From Phormidesmis sp963710175 (GTDB lineage: Bacteria > Cyanobacteriota > Cyanobacteriia > Phormidesmidales > Phormidesmidaceae): a stretch of DNA of 64,000 bases. Shown here in pieces: positions 45,169 through 53,747 of the stretch. The notes under the pieces were generated by a model that was given only the letters and a program-made list of their open reading frames with translations, was not told the DNA's origin and ran no database searches. The stretch is from contig CAVPZC010000002.1 in NCBI GenBank assembly GCA_963710175.1, forward strand, positions 806,001 to 870,000, in the 5' to 3' direction. Position 1 is the first letter of the stretch. Each line of letters starts with the position of its first letter. Position numbers and translations under genes: made by a program.

Positions 45169-46680
45169 TCAGAATATTTTGCGAATACGCCTTAGGAAGT
45201 AGCCCCAGGGCGCGCCTATTAGCAGCAAGACCGGAATGATTTCCAGCCGTCCCATCCACATAAGCACGATGAGTACGCACTTGCTGATCCAGTGGGCGCT
45301 AGCGCTGGCGATGCCCGTTGATAGACCGGCTGAGCCGAGGGCAGAGGCAGCTTCAAAGATAACATCGCTCAGCGTGTACTCTGAGGGCACCAGCCGCAGC
45401 AAAACCAATATGCCCACTAGAATGCTGACTAGCCACATAAAAGTGATCGCGCCAGCATCTTCTAGCTGACGATTGGCCTGCTCTGATGTTAGCGGTTTGC
45501 CGTTGATCCGGCGAACCGTGAGCTGATGCGGTGTTAGAGTCGTTCTACGCAGACGCCAAGCAGCGGTATCAATGAGTATCAGGGCGCGACTGAGCTTAAT
45601 GCCCCCTACCGTCGATCCAGCGGCCCCCCCAATGATCATAGCCAAGCTTAACAGCAGCTTGTTGCCGCTGCTCCAAAACTGAATCGACTGCGTACTAAAT
45701 CCGCAGGTGGTCAAGGCTGATGTCCACTGAAAGGCACTGTCTACCCAAGCAAACTGGCCGACACTAGCGTAGTGTTCTATTCCAACGAGGCCGACGCCCA
45801 CAACTAGGAGGATGGCTAGCAACCGGTGCTGATGATCTTGCCAAATGGCAGCTAGCCGACGCTTTGAAATCATCTGATCGTGGCTGTTGAAAGCGATCGC
45901 CCCGACAATCATTACCAGCATAATCGCCCACTTGATCGGGGTGCTATAGGCCCCCATACTGCCATCGGTCACGCTGAAGCCACCGGTTGAAATAGCGCTC
46001 ATGCTGTGGTTGAGCGCTTCCCACGGGGGCATACCCAGAAGGCCAAAAAGAAGCGTACTAGCAACGGTGTAGCCAATGTAGATAATCCATATGCGACGAA
46101 CCGTGCGGGTGACGGTGAGCCGTAGCAGTGCCTGACGGCCCTCTGCCTGATAGAGCGCATATTGGTTTTGCGTCGGCTCCAGCAGCGAAACGGCCAAGAC
46201 GATAATCCCGACCCCACCGACCCACTGCATAAATGAGCGCCACCACTGTAGGCTCACTGGCAAATTACTGGGTTGAATAACCATCGTCAGCCCGGCGCTG
46301 GTGTATCCTGAAAAGCTTTCAAACAGGGCATTCAAAGGATTGTTGAAGACATCGACTGTCGGCGGTATCTCTGCGCCCATAAAGCGGGCACTCAGCCACA
46401 GCGGCAGTGCGCCGAATATCGCAACTAAGGCCCAGCCTAGCGCTACTGTCATCAATGCCTGTCGTAGCGGCGTATTCTCTGCGGTCTTTCCCGACCAAAA
46501 CAGTAATAAGCTGACAGCGGCGGCGGTGACCAGTGTAATTGTAAAGGCGGCTAGCGCGAACCATTCTTGAGCGATCGCGCACACCGGCAGCGAAACCAGC
46601 GCCATCCCTACTGGAATGAGCAAAAACCTGCTGATATCCCGACTAAAGATTGCAAGCTGAGCGGTTACTGCGCGTTTCAA
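45169..46680 (-). CDS. TrkH family potassium uptake channel
   Basis: Potassium-translocating membrane subunit, 503 residues, eight or more helices in four M1-P-M2 repeats. Selectivity-filter glycines are seen in FESFSGYTSAGLTMV, NHSMSAISTGGFSVTDG, ALTTCGFSTQSIQFW and ASALGSAGLSTGIAS. The next gene on the strand codes a TrkA-N protein and overlaps by 4 bases, so the two form one transporter regulated by nucleotide binding. Could belong to Trk or Ktr type; I cannot decide from the sequence. Confidence 0.92.
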   Translation of the reverse strand: MKRAVTAQLAIFSRDISRFLLIPVGMALVSLPVCAIAQEWFALAAFTITLVTAAAVSLLLFWSGKTAENTPLRQALMTVALGWALVAIFGALPLWLSARFMGAEIPPTVDVFNNPLNALFESFSGYTSAGLTMVIQPSNLPVSLQWWRSFMQWVGGVGIIVLAVSLLEPTQNQYALYQAEGRQALLRLTVTRTVRRIWIIYIGYTVASTLLFGLLGMPPWEALNHSMSAISTGGFSVTDGSMGAYSTPIKWAIMLVMIVGAIAFNSHDQMISKRRLAAIWQDHQHRLLAILLVVGVGLVGIEHYASVGQFAWVDSAFQWTSALTTCGFSTQSIQFWSSGNKLLLSLAMIIGGAAGSTVGGIKLSRALILIDTAAWRLRRTTLTPHQLTVRRINGKPLTSEQANRQLEDAGAITFMWLVSILVGILVLLRLVPSEYTLSDVIFEAASALGSAGLSTGIASASAHWISKCVLIVLMWMGRLEIIPVLLLIGAPWGYFLRRIRKIF

Positions 46681-47072
46681 GACAGATACTGATATAGCTG
46701 AGCGGCAACAATACCTGCCGGATCGCTAACCGCCTTGACGCCTAAGCTCTCAAACATCTGAGTGTGAGAGCGCTGATTGATCAGGCTGATGCGAGTTTCG
46801 ACTTTAAACTCTTTGGCTAAAACCATTGCCATCAGATTTGTAGAGTCGTCGTGAGTCGCCGCAATCAGCGCATCAGCGCGGTCAACCTCTGCTTCTTGTA
46901 AAATTTTATCGTCGCTGATGTTGCCGTGCAAAACTCGAATATTGTTCTCTTTGAGCATCTGCCGGGCCTGCTGCTCATCGGCTTCAATTAGCGTAACCTC
47001 ATGGCCTTCTTCAGTGGCCTTATCTACAAACCGGCGGCCCTCCGCGCCTGCACCTACAACAATTAAATACAT
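46677..47072 (-). CDS. TrkA-N (RCK_N) potassium-channel regulator, short form
   Basis: NAD(H)-binding regulatory subunit of the TrkH channel, 131 residues. Rossmann motif GAGAEGRR at about 8-15 with the acidic residue after strand two (LIEADEQQ), then RADALIAATHDDSTNLM. Only the RCK_N half is present; typical TrkA/KtrA proteins add an RCK_C domain of about 80 residues. It overlaps trkH by 4 bases and probably precedes it in the operon. The missing RCK_C may be provided in trans or be absent. Confidence 0.88.
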   Translation of the reverse strand: MYLIVVGAGAEGRRFVDKATEEGHEVTLIEADEQQARQMLKENNIRVLHGNISDDKILQEAEVDRADALIAATHDDSTNLMAMVLAKEFKVETRISLINQRSHTQMFESLGVKAVSDPAGIVAAQLYQYLS

Positions 47073-47171
47073 AGCGGCAAATATATAGGGGGCAAGTCAC
47101 GCTTAGCAAAGCATATGTTAGCAGCACCTCCGCAAAACTGGCTCTGCCGTGAGCAGGAAATAATTGAGCGT

Positions 47172-47390
47172 TCAGCTACCTGATTTGACATAGGCGATCG
47201 CTCCTCGCATCAAAATCGTATTCTGCCCGTCAGCACCTTTGACACAAATAGCATTAACATCTTGCCAGCTAAGAGCACCAGCCAAGGTGTCGCCAGTGGT
47301 GAGCTTCACTTCTACCGTTTGCTGATCGCGAATGAGGGTTTGCACCTGGCGAATGCTGGGTAGGCCGGTATCAAATTCTTTAGAGGACAT
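47172..47390 (-). CDS. hfq: Hfq-family RNA-binding protein (cyanobacterial type)
   Basis: Sm-like protein of 72 residues. Segments: LPSIRQVQTLIRDQQTVEVK, TTGDTLAGALSWQDVNAICV and ILMRGAIAYVKSGS match cyanobacterial Hfq, which is divergent and binds RNA weakly; in Synechocystis it binds the pilus ATPase PilB1 and affects motility. It diverges from dapF with a 138-base intergenic region, the neighbourhood also found around cyanobacterial hfq. Confidence 0.88.
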   Translation of the reverse strand: MSSKEFDTGLPSIRQVQTLIRDQQTVEVKLTTGDTLAGALSWQDVNAICVKGADGQNTILMRGAIAYVKSGS

Positions 47391-47528
47391 AGGGTGAAGG
47401 GGGTGAAAGAGCGTTTGCTCTGTAGGTTGCCCGAGAATGACAGTGAGAAATCGATAGTGGTCATAGAAGCAAGCGATGGGCAGGCGTTATAAGATGCTTA
47501 GGATCGTCTAACAAAGACTTTTGTTTTT

Positions 47529-48401
47529 ATGGCAACCCTTCCTTTTAGTAAGTATCACGGCCTCGGCAACGATTTTATCTTGGTAGATAATCGGGCTAGC
47601 GCTGAGCCTTTGATTACGCCAGAGCAGGCGGTGGCAGTGTGCGATCGCAATTTTGGCATCGGCGCGGACGGGGTGATTTTTGTGCTGCCCGCTACTGGCG
47701 AAACTGACTACACCATGCGGATTTACAACTCCGATGGCTCAGAGCCCGAGATGTGCGGCAACGGCATTCGCTGCCTGGCCAAATTTATTGCTGATCTGGA
47801 AACCGCTGACGGCAGCGCTCCTCAACTGCCCTACACCTACAGCATTCACACCCTGGCAGGCACCATTCGCCCCGAGCTGCTGACCGGCGGTCAGGTCACC
47901 GTCGATATGGGTGAGCCAGGTCTGCTGGCTGATGAGATCCCGACAACACTAGCTGCTGCAACCGAAAAAGCCGTCGATAAAACGCTGGAGGTAGCCGACA
48001 AGCCCTGGCAGGTGACTTGCGTCAGCATGGGCAATCCTCACTGCATTACTTTTGTAGATGATGTCGCTGCCGTGCCGCTAGCTGAGATTGGCCCCCGGTT
48101 TGAAAACCACCCGGCCTTCCCCGCTCGGATCAATACCGAATTTGTGGAAGTGGTGCGGCCTGATTACTTAAAGATGAAAGTTTGGGAGCGGGGAGCTGGG
48201 CCGACGTTGGCCTGCGGCACCGGGGCCTGCGCGCTGCTGGTGGCAGCTGCGCTGAATGGCAAGAGCGATCGCACAGCCACCGTTGAACTGCCGGGCGGCT
48301 GTCTGGAGATTGAGTGGGCTTCAAGTAACCGGGTTTTTATGACCGGCCCGGCTACGCTGGTTTTTAGCGGCAGCGTCTTCGTCGATGCCGCCGGACGTTA
48401 G
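47529..48401 (+). CDS. dapF: Diaminopimelate epimerase
   Basis: Converts LL- to meso-diaminopimelate for lysine and peptidoglycan synthesis, without cofactor. The catalytic cysteine pair is intact: Cys76 in EMCGNGIRC and Cys229 in ACGTGACALL. The N-terminal KYHGLGNDFILVDNR is diagnostic. Length 290 residues is normal. surE starts 17 bases after the stop and is probably co-transcribed. The L,D-transpeptidase and M23 genes of this window use the same peptidoglycan pathway. Confidence 0.97.
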   Translation: MATLPFSKYHGLGNDFILVDNRASAEPLITPEQAVAVCDRNFGIGADGVIFVLPATGETDYTMRIYNSDGSEPEMCGNGIRCLAKFIADLETADGSAPQLPYTYSIHTLAGTIRPELLTGGQVTVDMGEPGLLADEIPTTLAAATEKAVDKTLEVADKPWQVTCVSMGNPHCITFVDDVAAVPLAEIGPRFENHPAFPARINTEFVEVVRPDYLKMKVWERGAGPTLACGTGACALLVAAALNGKSDRTATVELPGGCLEIEWASSNRVFMTGPATLVFSGSVFVDAAGR

Positions 48402-48418
48402 CCCAGGAAATAACGGCT

Positions 48419-49141
48419 ATGGCTCTAATCGTATTGACTAATGACGATGGCATTGACGCGCCCGGTATTCGAGCGCTGCAAGCGGCTTTGCACCAAATCT
48501 CAGCGAGCGGCGGCTCAGAGGGCAGTTGTCAAAGTGTCATCGTCGCGCCAGATGCGCCGCTCTCAGGGTGTAGTCATCAGCTCAATCGAGGCGGGACGAT
48601 CCCAATTGAGCAAAGGGCCAAAGGTGAATATGCCATTGGCGGGACGCCTGCTGACTGTAGCCGGGTGGCGCTGAGCCATCTGTATCCCGCAGCAGACTGG
48701 GTACTCTCGGGTATCAATGCGGGTGGCAACATGGGCTCGGATACTTACGTCTCGGGGACGGTAGCCGCTGTGCGAGAGGCGACTCTGCTGCGGAAAGGGG
48801 CGATCGCCATTTCCCAATACAAGTATCGCCAGCAGCCCTTTGACTGGCCCCGCGCAACTCGTCTGAGCGCCCAGGTATTACAGCAGCTGATGGTGACCAA
48901 ACCCCGGCCAGGGCAGTTTTGGAATGTAAATTTACCTGCACCGCCGCTCGACGGCTCCACAGATGACCCTGAAATCGTATTTTGCCAGCGCTGCACTCAG
49001 CCTTTGCCTACAGATTTTGAGGTAGATGAAGCGGGCTTTCGCTATGTTGGCGCTTACGAAGACCGTCTGCGAGACCCAAGCGGCGATGTGGATGTGTGCC
49101 TTAGTGGTAGGATTAGCGTCGTCAGCATTCAGATGTGGTGA
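48419..49141 (+). CDS. surE: 5'-nucleotidase SurE
   Basis: Metal-dependent nucleoside 5'-monophosphate phosphatase, 240 residues. Metal-site residues: TNDDGIDAPGI (Asp9, Asp10), PLSGCSHQLNRG (Ser), and SGINAGGNMGSDTYVSGTV (Asn). Contains an extra insertion near 32-45 (SASGGSEGSCQS), rich in Ser/Gly. It follows dapF in the same operon. Confidence 0.93.
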   Translation: MALIVLTNDDGIDAPGIRALQAALHQISASGGSEGSCQSVIVAPDAPLSGCSHQLNRGGTIPIEQRAKGEYAIGGTPADCSRVALSHLYPAADWVLSGINAGGNMGSDTYVSGTVAAVREATLLRKGAIAISQYKYRQQPFDWPRATRLSAQVLQQLMVTKPRPGQFWNVNLPAPPLDGSTDDPEIVFCQRCTQPLPTDFEVDEAGFRYVGAYEDRLRDPSGDVDVCLSGRISVVSIQMW

Positions 49142-49515
49142 CGACGCAGCGAGAGCGCACCATCGCAAGCATAGGGGATGGCGAAAAGATGTCCGCATTT
49201 ACACACAAAAAAGCTTCACAAAAGAGAAGCTAATTGGGGTGCAATGTAAGTGATGATACGGTTTGTTCGAGAGGTATGTTAAGGTCTGCGATACACCGTA
49301 GTAAAATGTCAGCGCATTATTAAAGTCGGTGAGCTCCCGAAAAAGTTGCGGAGAGTTTTAATAAATATTCGGTGTAAACACTCTCTAATAACTATCTGCG
49401 ATCGCCTTTCTCCTTTAAACTGCCAAATCTAACCCACTGTGTGGTCACCTGTTTTTGTATTCCGTTCCTACGCTTTCAGCGCCTCGCTTAGGCGATCAGT
49501 CCTGATATCTAATCT
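49142..49515. other. Intergenic region before the permease/TIGR03943 pair
   Basis: 374 bases without a supportable gene. The region is AT-rich near 49350-49390 with a weak inverted pattern GAGAGTTT/AAACACTCTC and holds the promoter of the permease pair. No Zur box of the usual form TGATAAT-N-ATTATCA was recognised, so metal control is not shown. Confidence 0.5.
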
Positions 49516-50553
49516 TTGATGAAGATGGTTCAGCTCAATACTGGATTTACGCTATTTCTTAGCTTGCTGGTAGAGGCAATTCCGTTTTTGCTCATCGGTG
49601 TGGCGTTCTCTAGCCTGCTGATGTTTTTTGTGGATGAGCGCAAGCTGATCGGCATCCTGCCCAAGAATGCACTGCTAGGGGCAATAGCGGGTAGCCTGAT
49701 CGGGCTGATGTTTCCAGTGTGCGAATGCGGCAACGTGCCGGTGGCCCGGCGGCTGCTGGTGCAGGGTGCGCCTACAGCAGTGTCAGTCGGTTTTTTGCTG
49801 GCGGCCCCAACGATCAACCCGGTGGTGTTTTGGGCGACATGGGTGGCCTTTCGCGGACAGCCAGAGATTGTGTTGATGCGGGTGGGCTTTACCCTACTGA
49901 TTGCGACGACGGTGGCGTGGGTGTTTAGCCAGCAATCTGATATCGGTCCATTTTTGCAAGACGCCGTAGCTCGTAGCCGGTTTCGTGACCAGCCTTCTGC
50001 TGGTAAATCTTTAGGGCGTCAGTCTTCAGGGCAGTCGCCCTTGCTACAGGGAGGCACGTTTTTACAGACAGCGGGCGGAGCACTACAGCTAGATACGCCT
50101 GCCGCTCAGCGGTTGCTGGCCAATCCGGCCATAGAGCAATCGCTGGGCAGCAAACTAGAGATGGCGATTGACAACATGCTGCGCGAGCTGCGCGAGCTGG
50201 GTGCCGTACTGGTACTGGGCAGCGCGATCGCCGCAACGGTACAGGTAGCAGCACCGCGTGAGCTAATTTTGAGCCTGGGTCAGGGCATGGTGTCATCAAT
50301 TTTGGCCATGATGCTGCTGGCGGCGGTCGTCTCTATTTGCTCAACGGTAGACTCATTTTTTGCCCTGTCGTTTGCGGCCACCTTTACGAGTGGCTCCCTG
50401 CTGGCCTTTCTAATTTTTGGCCCGATGATCGACCTGAAGAATATTGGTCTGCTGCTGACAGTCTTTAAAGGGCGAGCGGTATTTTATCTGTTTGCGCTGG
50501 CTGCCCTGATGAGTTTTGCGGCGGCGCTGTTTGTCAATTTGTATATTGGTTAA
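49516..50553 (+). CDS. Permease, UPF0718/DUF318 family
   Basis: Inner-membrane permease, 345 residues, with two blocks of four helices. Motifs: LVEAIPFLLIGVAFSSLLMF, FPVCECGNVPVARRLLVQGA (Cys-x-Cys), and STVDSFFALSFAATF. A central cytoplasmic loop of about 90 residues (GRQSSGQSPLLQ and others) varies. The downstream TIGR03943 gene starts 5 bases after the stop, the conserved pair seen in many bacteria (YcgR/YcgQ in Bacillus), possibly metal linked. Substrate unknown. Confidence 0.88.
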   Translation: MMKMVQLNTGFTLFLSLLVEAIPFLLIGVAFSSLLMFFVDERKLIGILPKNALLGAIAGSLIGLMFPVCECGNVPVARRLLVQGAPTAVSVGFLLAAPTINPVVFWATWVAFRGQPEIVLMRVGFTLLIATTVAWVFSQQSDIGPFLQDAVARSRFRDQPSAGKSLGRQSSGQSPLLQGGTFLQTAGGALQLDTPAAQRLLANPAIEQSLGSKLEMAIDNMLRELRELGAVLVLGSAIAATVQVAAPRELILSLGQGMVSSILAMMLLAAVVSICSTVDSFFALSFAATFTSGSLLAFLIFGPMIDLKNIGLLLTVFKGRAVFYLFALAALMSFAAALFVNLYIG

Positions 50554-50558
50554 CTGCT

Positions 50559-51365
50559 GTGCGATCGCCCCGTTCTGCTACTGCTACTACCGCCCGGTCT
50601 CGGCTCCGACTGCCCTGGCGAGACCTGCTGGACGTGCTTGCTTGGGGGGTGTGGAGCGCCATGCTGTTTCGCTACTGGCTGGGCGGGAAGCTGCTGCTGC
50701 TGCTGCATCCTGACTATGCTTGGCTTTCTAACCTGGCGGCGATTGTCCTATTGCTGCTAGCAGCCTCTAAAGCCCTAAAGATTGGGACTGAGCTGTTTGG
50801 GAAGCGGACTAAAGCAGCGAATAGCGCCAGTCAAGATCAAAGCCATATTACGCTGCTGCCAGCGAGTATCAGCAGCGCCCTGGTACTCGGCGTCGCTGTC
50901 TTTGGCTTGATCTATACGCCTCAGGCTTTTGCCAGTCAGACGGCAATTCAGCGAGGCGTATCCGAAAGCATCACCCTAACGCGCGCCCAGCCAAGACGGT
51001 TTGTGCGAGCTGCGGCCCCTGAAGAGCGCACAATTATCGACTGGATTCGGCTGATCAATGTCTATCCGGAGCCCGATGCCTATGAAGGTGAAGCGGTGTC
51101 GGTAACGGGCTTTGTGATCAATCCCGAGGAATGGGGGGAGGCTCATTTGATGGTATCGCGGTTTGTGCTTACCTGCTGCGCGGCTGATGCCTATCCGGTT
51201 GGGCTACCAGTCCAGCTGCCTGCTGGCGAATCGTATCCGGTAGACAGCTGGTTAGAGGTCAGGGGCCAGATGACGACAGAAACCCTCGATGGACGGCGAC
51301 AGATAGCGATCGCCCCTACTGCTATCGAGACTATAGAAGAGCCCAAAAATCCTTACCAGTACTAG
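50559..51365 (+). CDS. TIGR03943 family membrane protein
   Basis: Partner of the UPF0718 permease, 268 residues. Two N-terminal helices (LDVLAWGVWSAMLFRYWLGG; LSNLAAIVLLLLAASKAL) and one more near 105-125, then a soluble domain with RLINVYPEPDAYEGEAVSVT and LMVSRFVLTCCAADAYPVGL. The paired Cys in VLTCCAAD is characteristic and could bind metal or a thiol ligand. Start is a GTG at 50559. Function unresolved; possible zinc or similar metal handling. Confidence 0.85.
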   Translation: MRSPRSATATTARSRLRLPWRDLLDVLAWGVWSAMLFRYWLGGKLLLLLHPDYAWLSNLAAIVLLLLAASKALKIGTELFGKRTKAANSASQDQSHITLLPASISSALVLGVAVFGLIYTPQAFASQTAIQRGVSESITLTRAQPRRFVRAAAPEERTIIDWIRLINVYPEPDAYEGEAVSVTGFVINPEEWGEAHLMVSRFVLTCCAADAYPVGLPVQLPAGESYPVDSWLEVRGQMTTETLDGRRQIAIAPTAIETIEEPKNPYQY

Positions 51366-51395
51366 ACCGACCTTAAGGTTTACCCCTTTTCTTTT

Positions 51396-52943
51396 ATGTC
51401 TCAGCTACGGTCCCAGTCACGTCGAAAACAGCCGCTTGATCGGGTCGCGCCAGCGGCGATGCTGCTGCTCGGGCTGGTGATTGCTGCCATGCTGCTGCTC
51501 GGCGCTCAGGCGCTGCCGCGAGTGCGGACCTTTTCCTGGCAGGATAAGCCCGTTACCGCCGAAGATGTCGCGTTTTTGATGACCTTCACCCAGCCGATGG
51601 ATGCTCAGAGCGTCGAGCAAAACCTGCGGATAGAACCAGCGCTAGAGGGCAAATTTAGCTGGGCTGGCAGGCGAATGGCCTATACCCTGGCAGTGCCTGC
51701 GCCCTACGGCGAGAGCTACAAAATCTCTCTGCCAGCGGCAACCGCGCTGAGCGGGCAGGTAGGATTTGAACCCTTTACCAGCGAGTTTCAGACCCGTGAT
51801 CGGGTGTTTGCCTATATTGGCGCTGAAGGAGAAGAGCAGGGACGGCTAATCCTGTTTAATTTGACCCGCAAGGAAAAAACGCTGCTGACCCCTGAAGGGC
51901 AGATGGTAATGGACTTTAAGTCTTATCCAGGGCGCGATCGCATTCTATTTTCGGCCATCAGTACCGAAGATCGAGCCAAAAGCGAATCATCCCCGCAGAT
52001 CTACAGCGTTTCCACTGGCCTGGCAGAAAAAACGGCAGCTCCGCGCTGGCAGATATGGCGCCACAAAACCCAACCAGCGGCAGCGGGTGCCATTCAGCTC
52101 ATACTCGACAACAAAGACTACCAAAATCTAAAGTTTGACCTTTCACCTAATGGCGAAGTCATTGTGGTACAGCGAGTGAGCCAGAGTAACCCAGCGGACT
52201 TTGGCCCCTGGGTGCTGATGAATGGAGCGCTTCCCCGCCAGCTTAGAACGGAGCCCGGCGGAGACTTTAAGATCGCTCCAGACAGCCTCTCGCTACTGCT
52301 ACAGCAAGGGCAAGGGACAGCGGTCATTGACCTGGCGCCAGAAGCCGCTCAGACGGATGAACCGGCGGATGAACTGCTCGACTTTTTGCCAGAATATGGG
52401 CTTACCTTAGATATTGCCAGCGATGGTAGCGCTGCGGCCCTGGTCAACTTTAACCAGGACGATCCGGAAAAGCAGTTTACCCAATCGCTGTTCTGGGTTT
52501 CTAGCCAGGGCAAAGAAGAGCAGCTGCTACAAACCGATGGCTCTATTCTCAGCGCTCAGTTTGACGAGGACAACACCCTTCTTTACTGCTTGATCAACCG
52601 GCTGATAACAGTAGACAACGGCGCAGAGGACGAATACCAGATCATGCCCTATCTAACAGCAGTCAATGTGAAAACAGGCAGAGAACAAAAGCTGCTGGAA
52701 ATGCCCCCTCAGCCGGAGATTACAGTCAGCCTCTCGCCTGATGGACTGGCAATTTTATTTGATGAAGCTCTGGTGAATGACCCTCAAGCTGGCGGCTTGA
52801 GCGAAGATACGGCTGAGGCCACCCATCGACTTTGGCTGCTGCCGCTATTTAGCACTCTAGAAGAGCGGCTGAGCGGAGAGCCGATTGCGCTGCCCCCGAC
52901 AGAGCTAGAGCTAGCGGGACGTCACCCAGACTGGCTGCCCTAA
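51396..52943 (+). CDS. Membrane-anchored protein with Ig-like and beta-propeller segments
   Basis: Hypothetical protein of 515 residues. One N-terminal membrane anchor (APAAMLLLGLVIAAMLLLGA, about 18-38), then an Ig-like region resembling SbsA-type domains (VTAEDVAFLMTFTQPMDAQS, RIEPALEGKFSWAGRRMAY). The rest resembles TolB-like propeller blades (DFKSYPGRDRILFSAIS; KFDLSPNGEVIVVQR; TVSLSPDGLAILFDEALV). Probably periplasmic and protein-binding. It starts 30 bases after TIGR03943 and may be in the same operon, but a functional tie is unproven. Confidence 0.72.
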   Translation: MSQLRSQSRRKQPLDRVAPAAMLLLGLVIAAMLLLGAQALPRVRTFSWQDKPVTAEDVAFLMTFTQPMDAQSVEQNLRIEPALEGKFSWAGRRMAYTLAVPAPYGESYKISLPAATALSGQVGFEPFTSEFQTRDRVFAYIGAEGEEQGRLILFNLTRKEKTLLTPEGQMVMDFKSYPGRDRILFSAISTEDRAKSESSPQIYSVSTGLAEKTAAPRWQIWRHKTQPAAAGAIQLILDNKDYQNLKFDLSPNGEVIVVQRVSQSNPADFGPWVLMNGALPRQLRTEPGGDFKIAPDSLSLLLQQGQGTAVIDLAPEAAQTDEPADELLDFLPEYGLTLDIASDGSAAALVNFNQDDPEKQFTQSLFWVSSQGKEEQLLQTDGSILSAQFDEDNTLLYCLINRLITVDNGAEDEYQIMPYLTAVNVKTGREQKLLEMPPQPEITVSLSPDGLAILFDEALVNDPQAGGLSEDTAEATHRLWLLPLFSTLEERLSGEPIALPPTELELAGRHPDWLP

Positions 52944-52995
52944 CTCCCGCTGTACTTGAACGGTAGCCGGGTTTTGCCAGCTTGGGTTTCGACTG

Positions 52996-53238
52996 TTAGC
53001 TGTTGTGGTGGCTGACGTTTCGCTGAATATACATCTGCAAAAAGATCTGCGCAGCCGAAGGTTCTAATGTATCTAGCGCGGTGATGATATCAGGAATAGA
53101 GTCAGCCAGGGGGTCGCTGACTTCGTTTACCCACTGATTGACTGTGGAGCGAGCAACCCCCATAGTGACAGCCAGCCGGTTTTGGCTAATGCCGTACTGC
53201 TGGAGAACACTCTTTAACGCTTTACCTGCCCTTCCCAT
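52996..53238 (-). CDS. XRE family helix-turn-helix protein
   Basis: Small DNA-binding protein. Core helix-turn-helix: GKALKSVLQQYGISQNRLAV, then TMGVARSTVNQWVNEVSDPL. I start at ATG 53238 (MGRAGKALK, 80 residues), the usual beginning of this cyanobacterial family; the frame is open to 53328 with atypical extra residues. No adjacent toxin gene is seen, so it may be a solitary regulator rather than an antitoxin. Confidence 0.75.
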   Translation of the reverse strand: MGRAGKALKSVLQQYGISQNRLAVTMGVARSTVNQWVNEVSDPLADSIPDIITALDTLEPSAAQIFLQMYIQRNVSHHNS

Positions 53239-53338
53239 TTTTTCATGTCTCATATGAATGACGAAGCCAGAGCGTCCAAGCGGTAGCTTTGCTCTACTCT
53301 GACTGTTCATAACTACTAACTGCGGCAAAGATGATCCT

Positions 53339-53747
53339 GAAGAATTTATACTGAAGTTTCAAGATCATGATCAGAGATAGCACTGAACTAAGAAATGAAC
53401 ATCAGACAGTAATGGGACTGACACTGTGACACTTTCTTTCCAGTTTATGTGTGCTTAGGAGCGAAGCATTTGATTCGTCTTTAAAAGAAGAGGATGAGAA
53501 CGGAATGACGCTATGAGGCGATCACGATAAAAGAGCACGTCTACTCAAAACAGCAGGTATAAAATTAACGAATCTTTCTAAGTGTACGCACATGGCCTGT
53601 GGCCGCTGCTGAAGTTAGGGTACCCCGCTAATTTGGATTGTTTGTCGATGGGTACTGTCAGGTCACTGGCTTGTTTTTAATTCTGGCCGGTAGCGGGTAC
53701 CGACGCATCAGCTTCTGCTGCGGCAGGCAGGGCGGATAGCGGGCCGA
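53339..53747. other. Gene-free interval
   Basis: About 410 bases between the XRE gene and the CapA-like gene. It is moderately AT-rich with no ORF, tRNA or strong hairpin that I can support. Promoter elements for the XRE gene are probably in 53240-53400. Confidence 0.5.

Noticed and set aside
49142..49515. Zur-type box before the permease/TIGR03943 pair
   Set aside because: No convincing TGATAAT-type palindrome was found.
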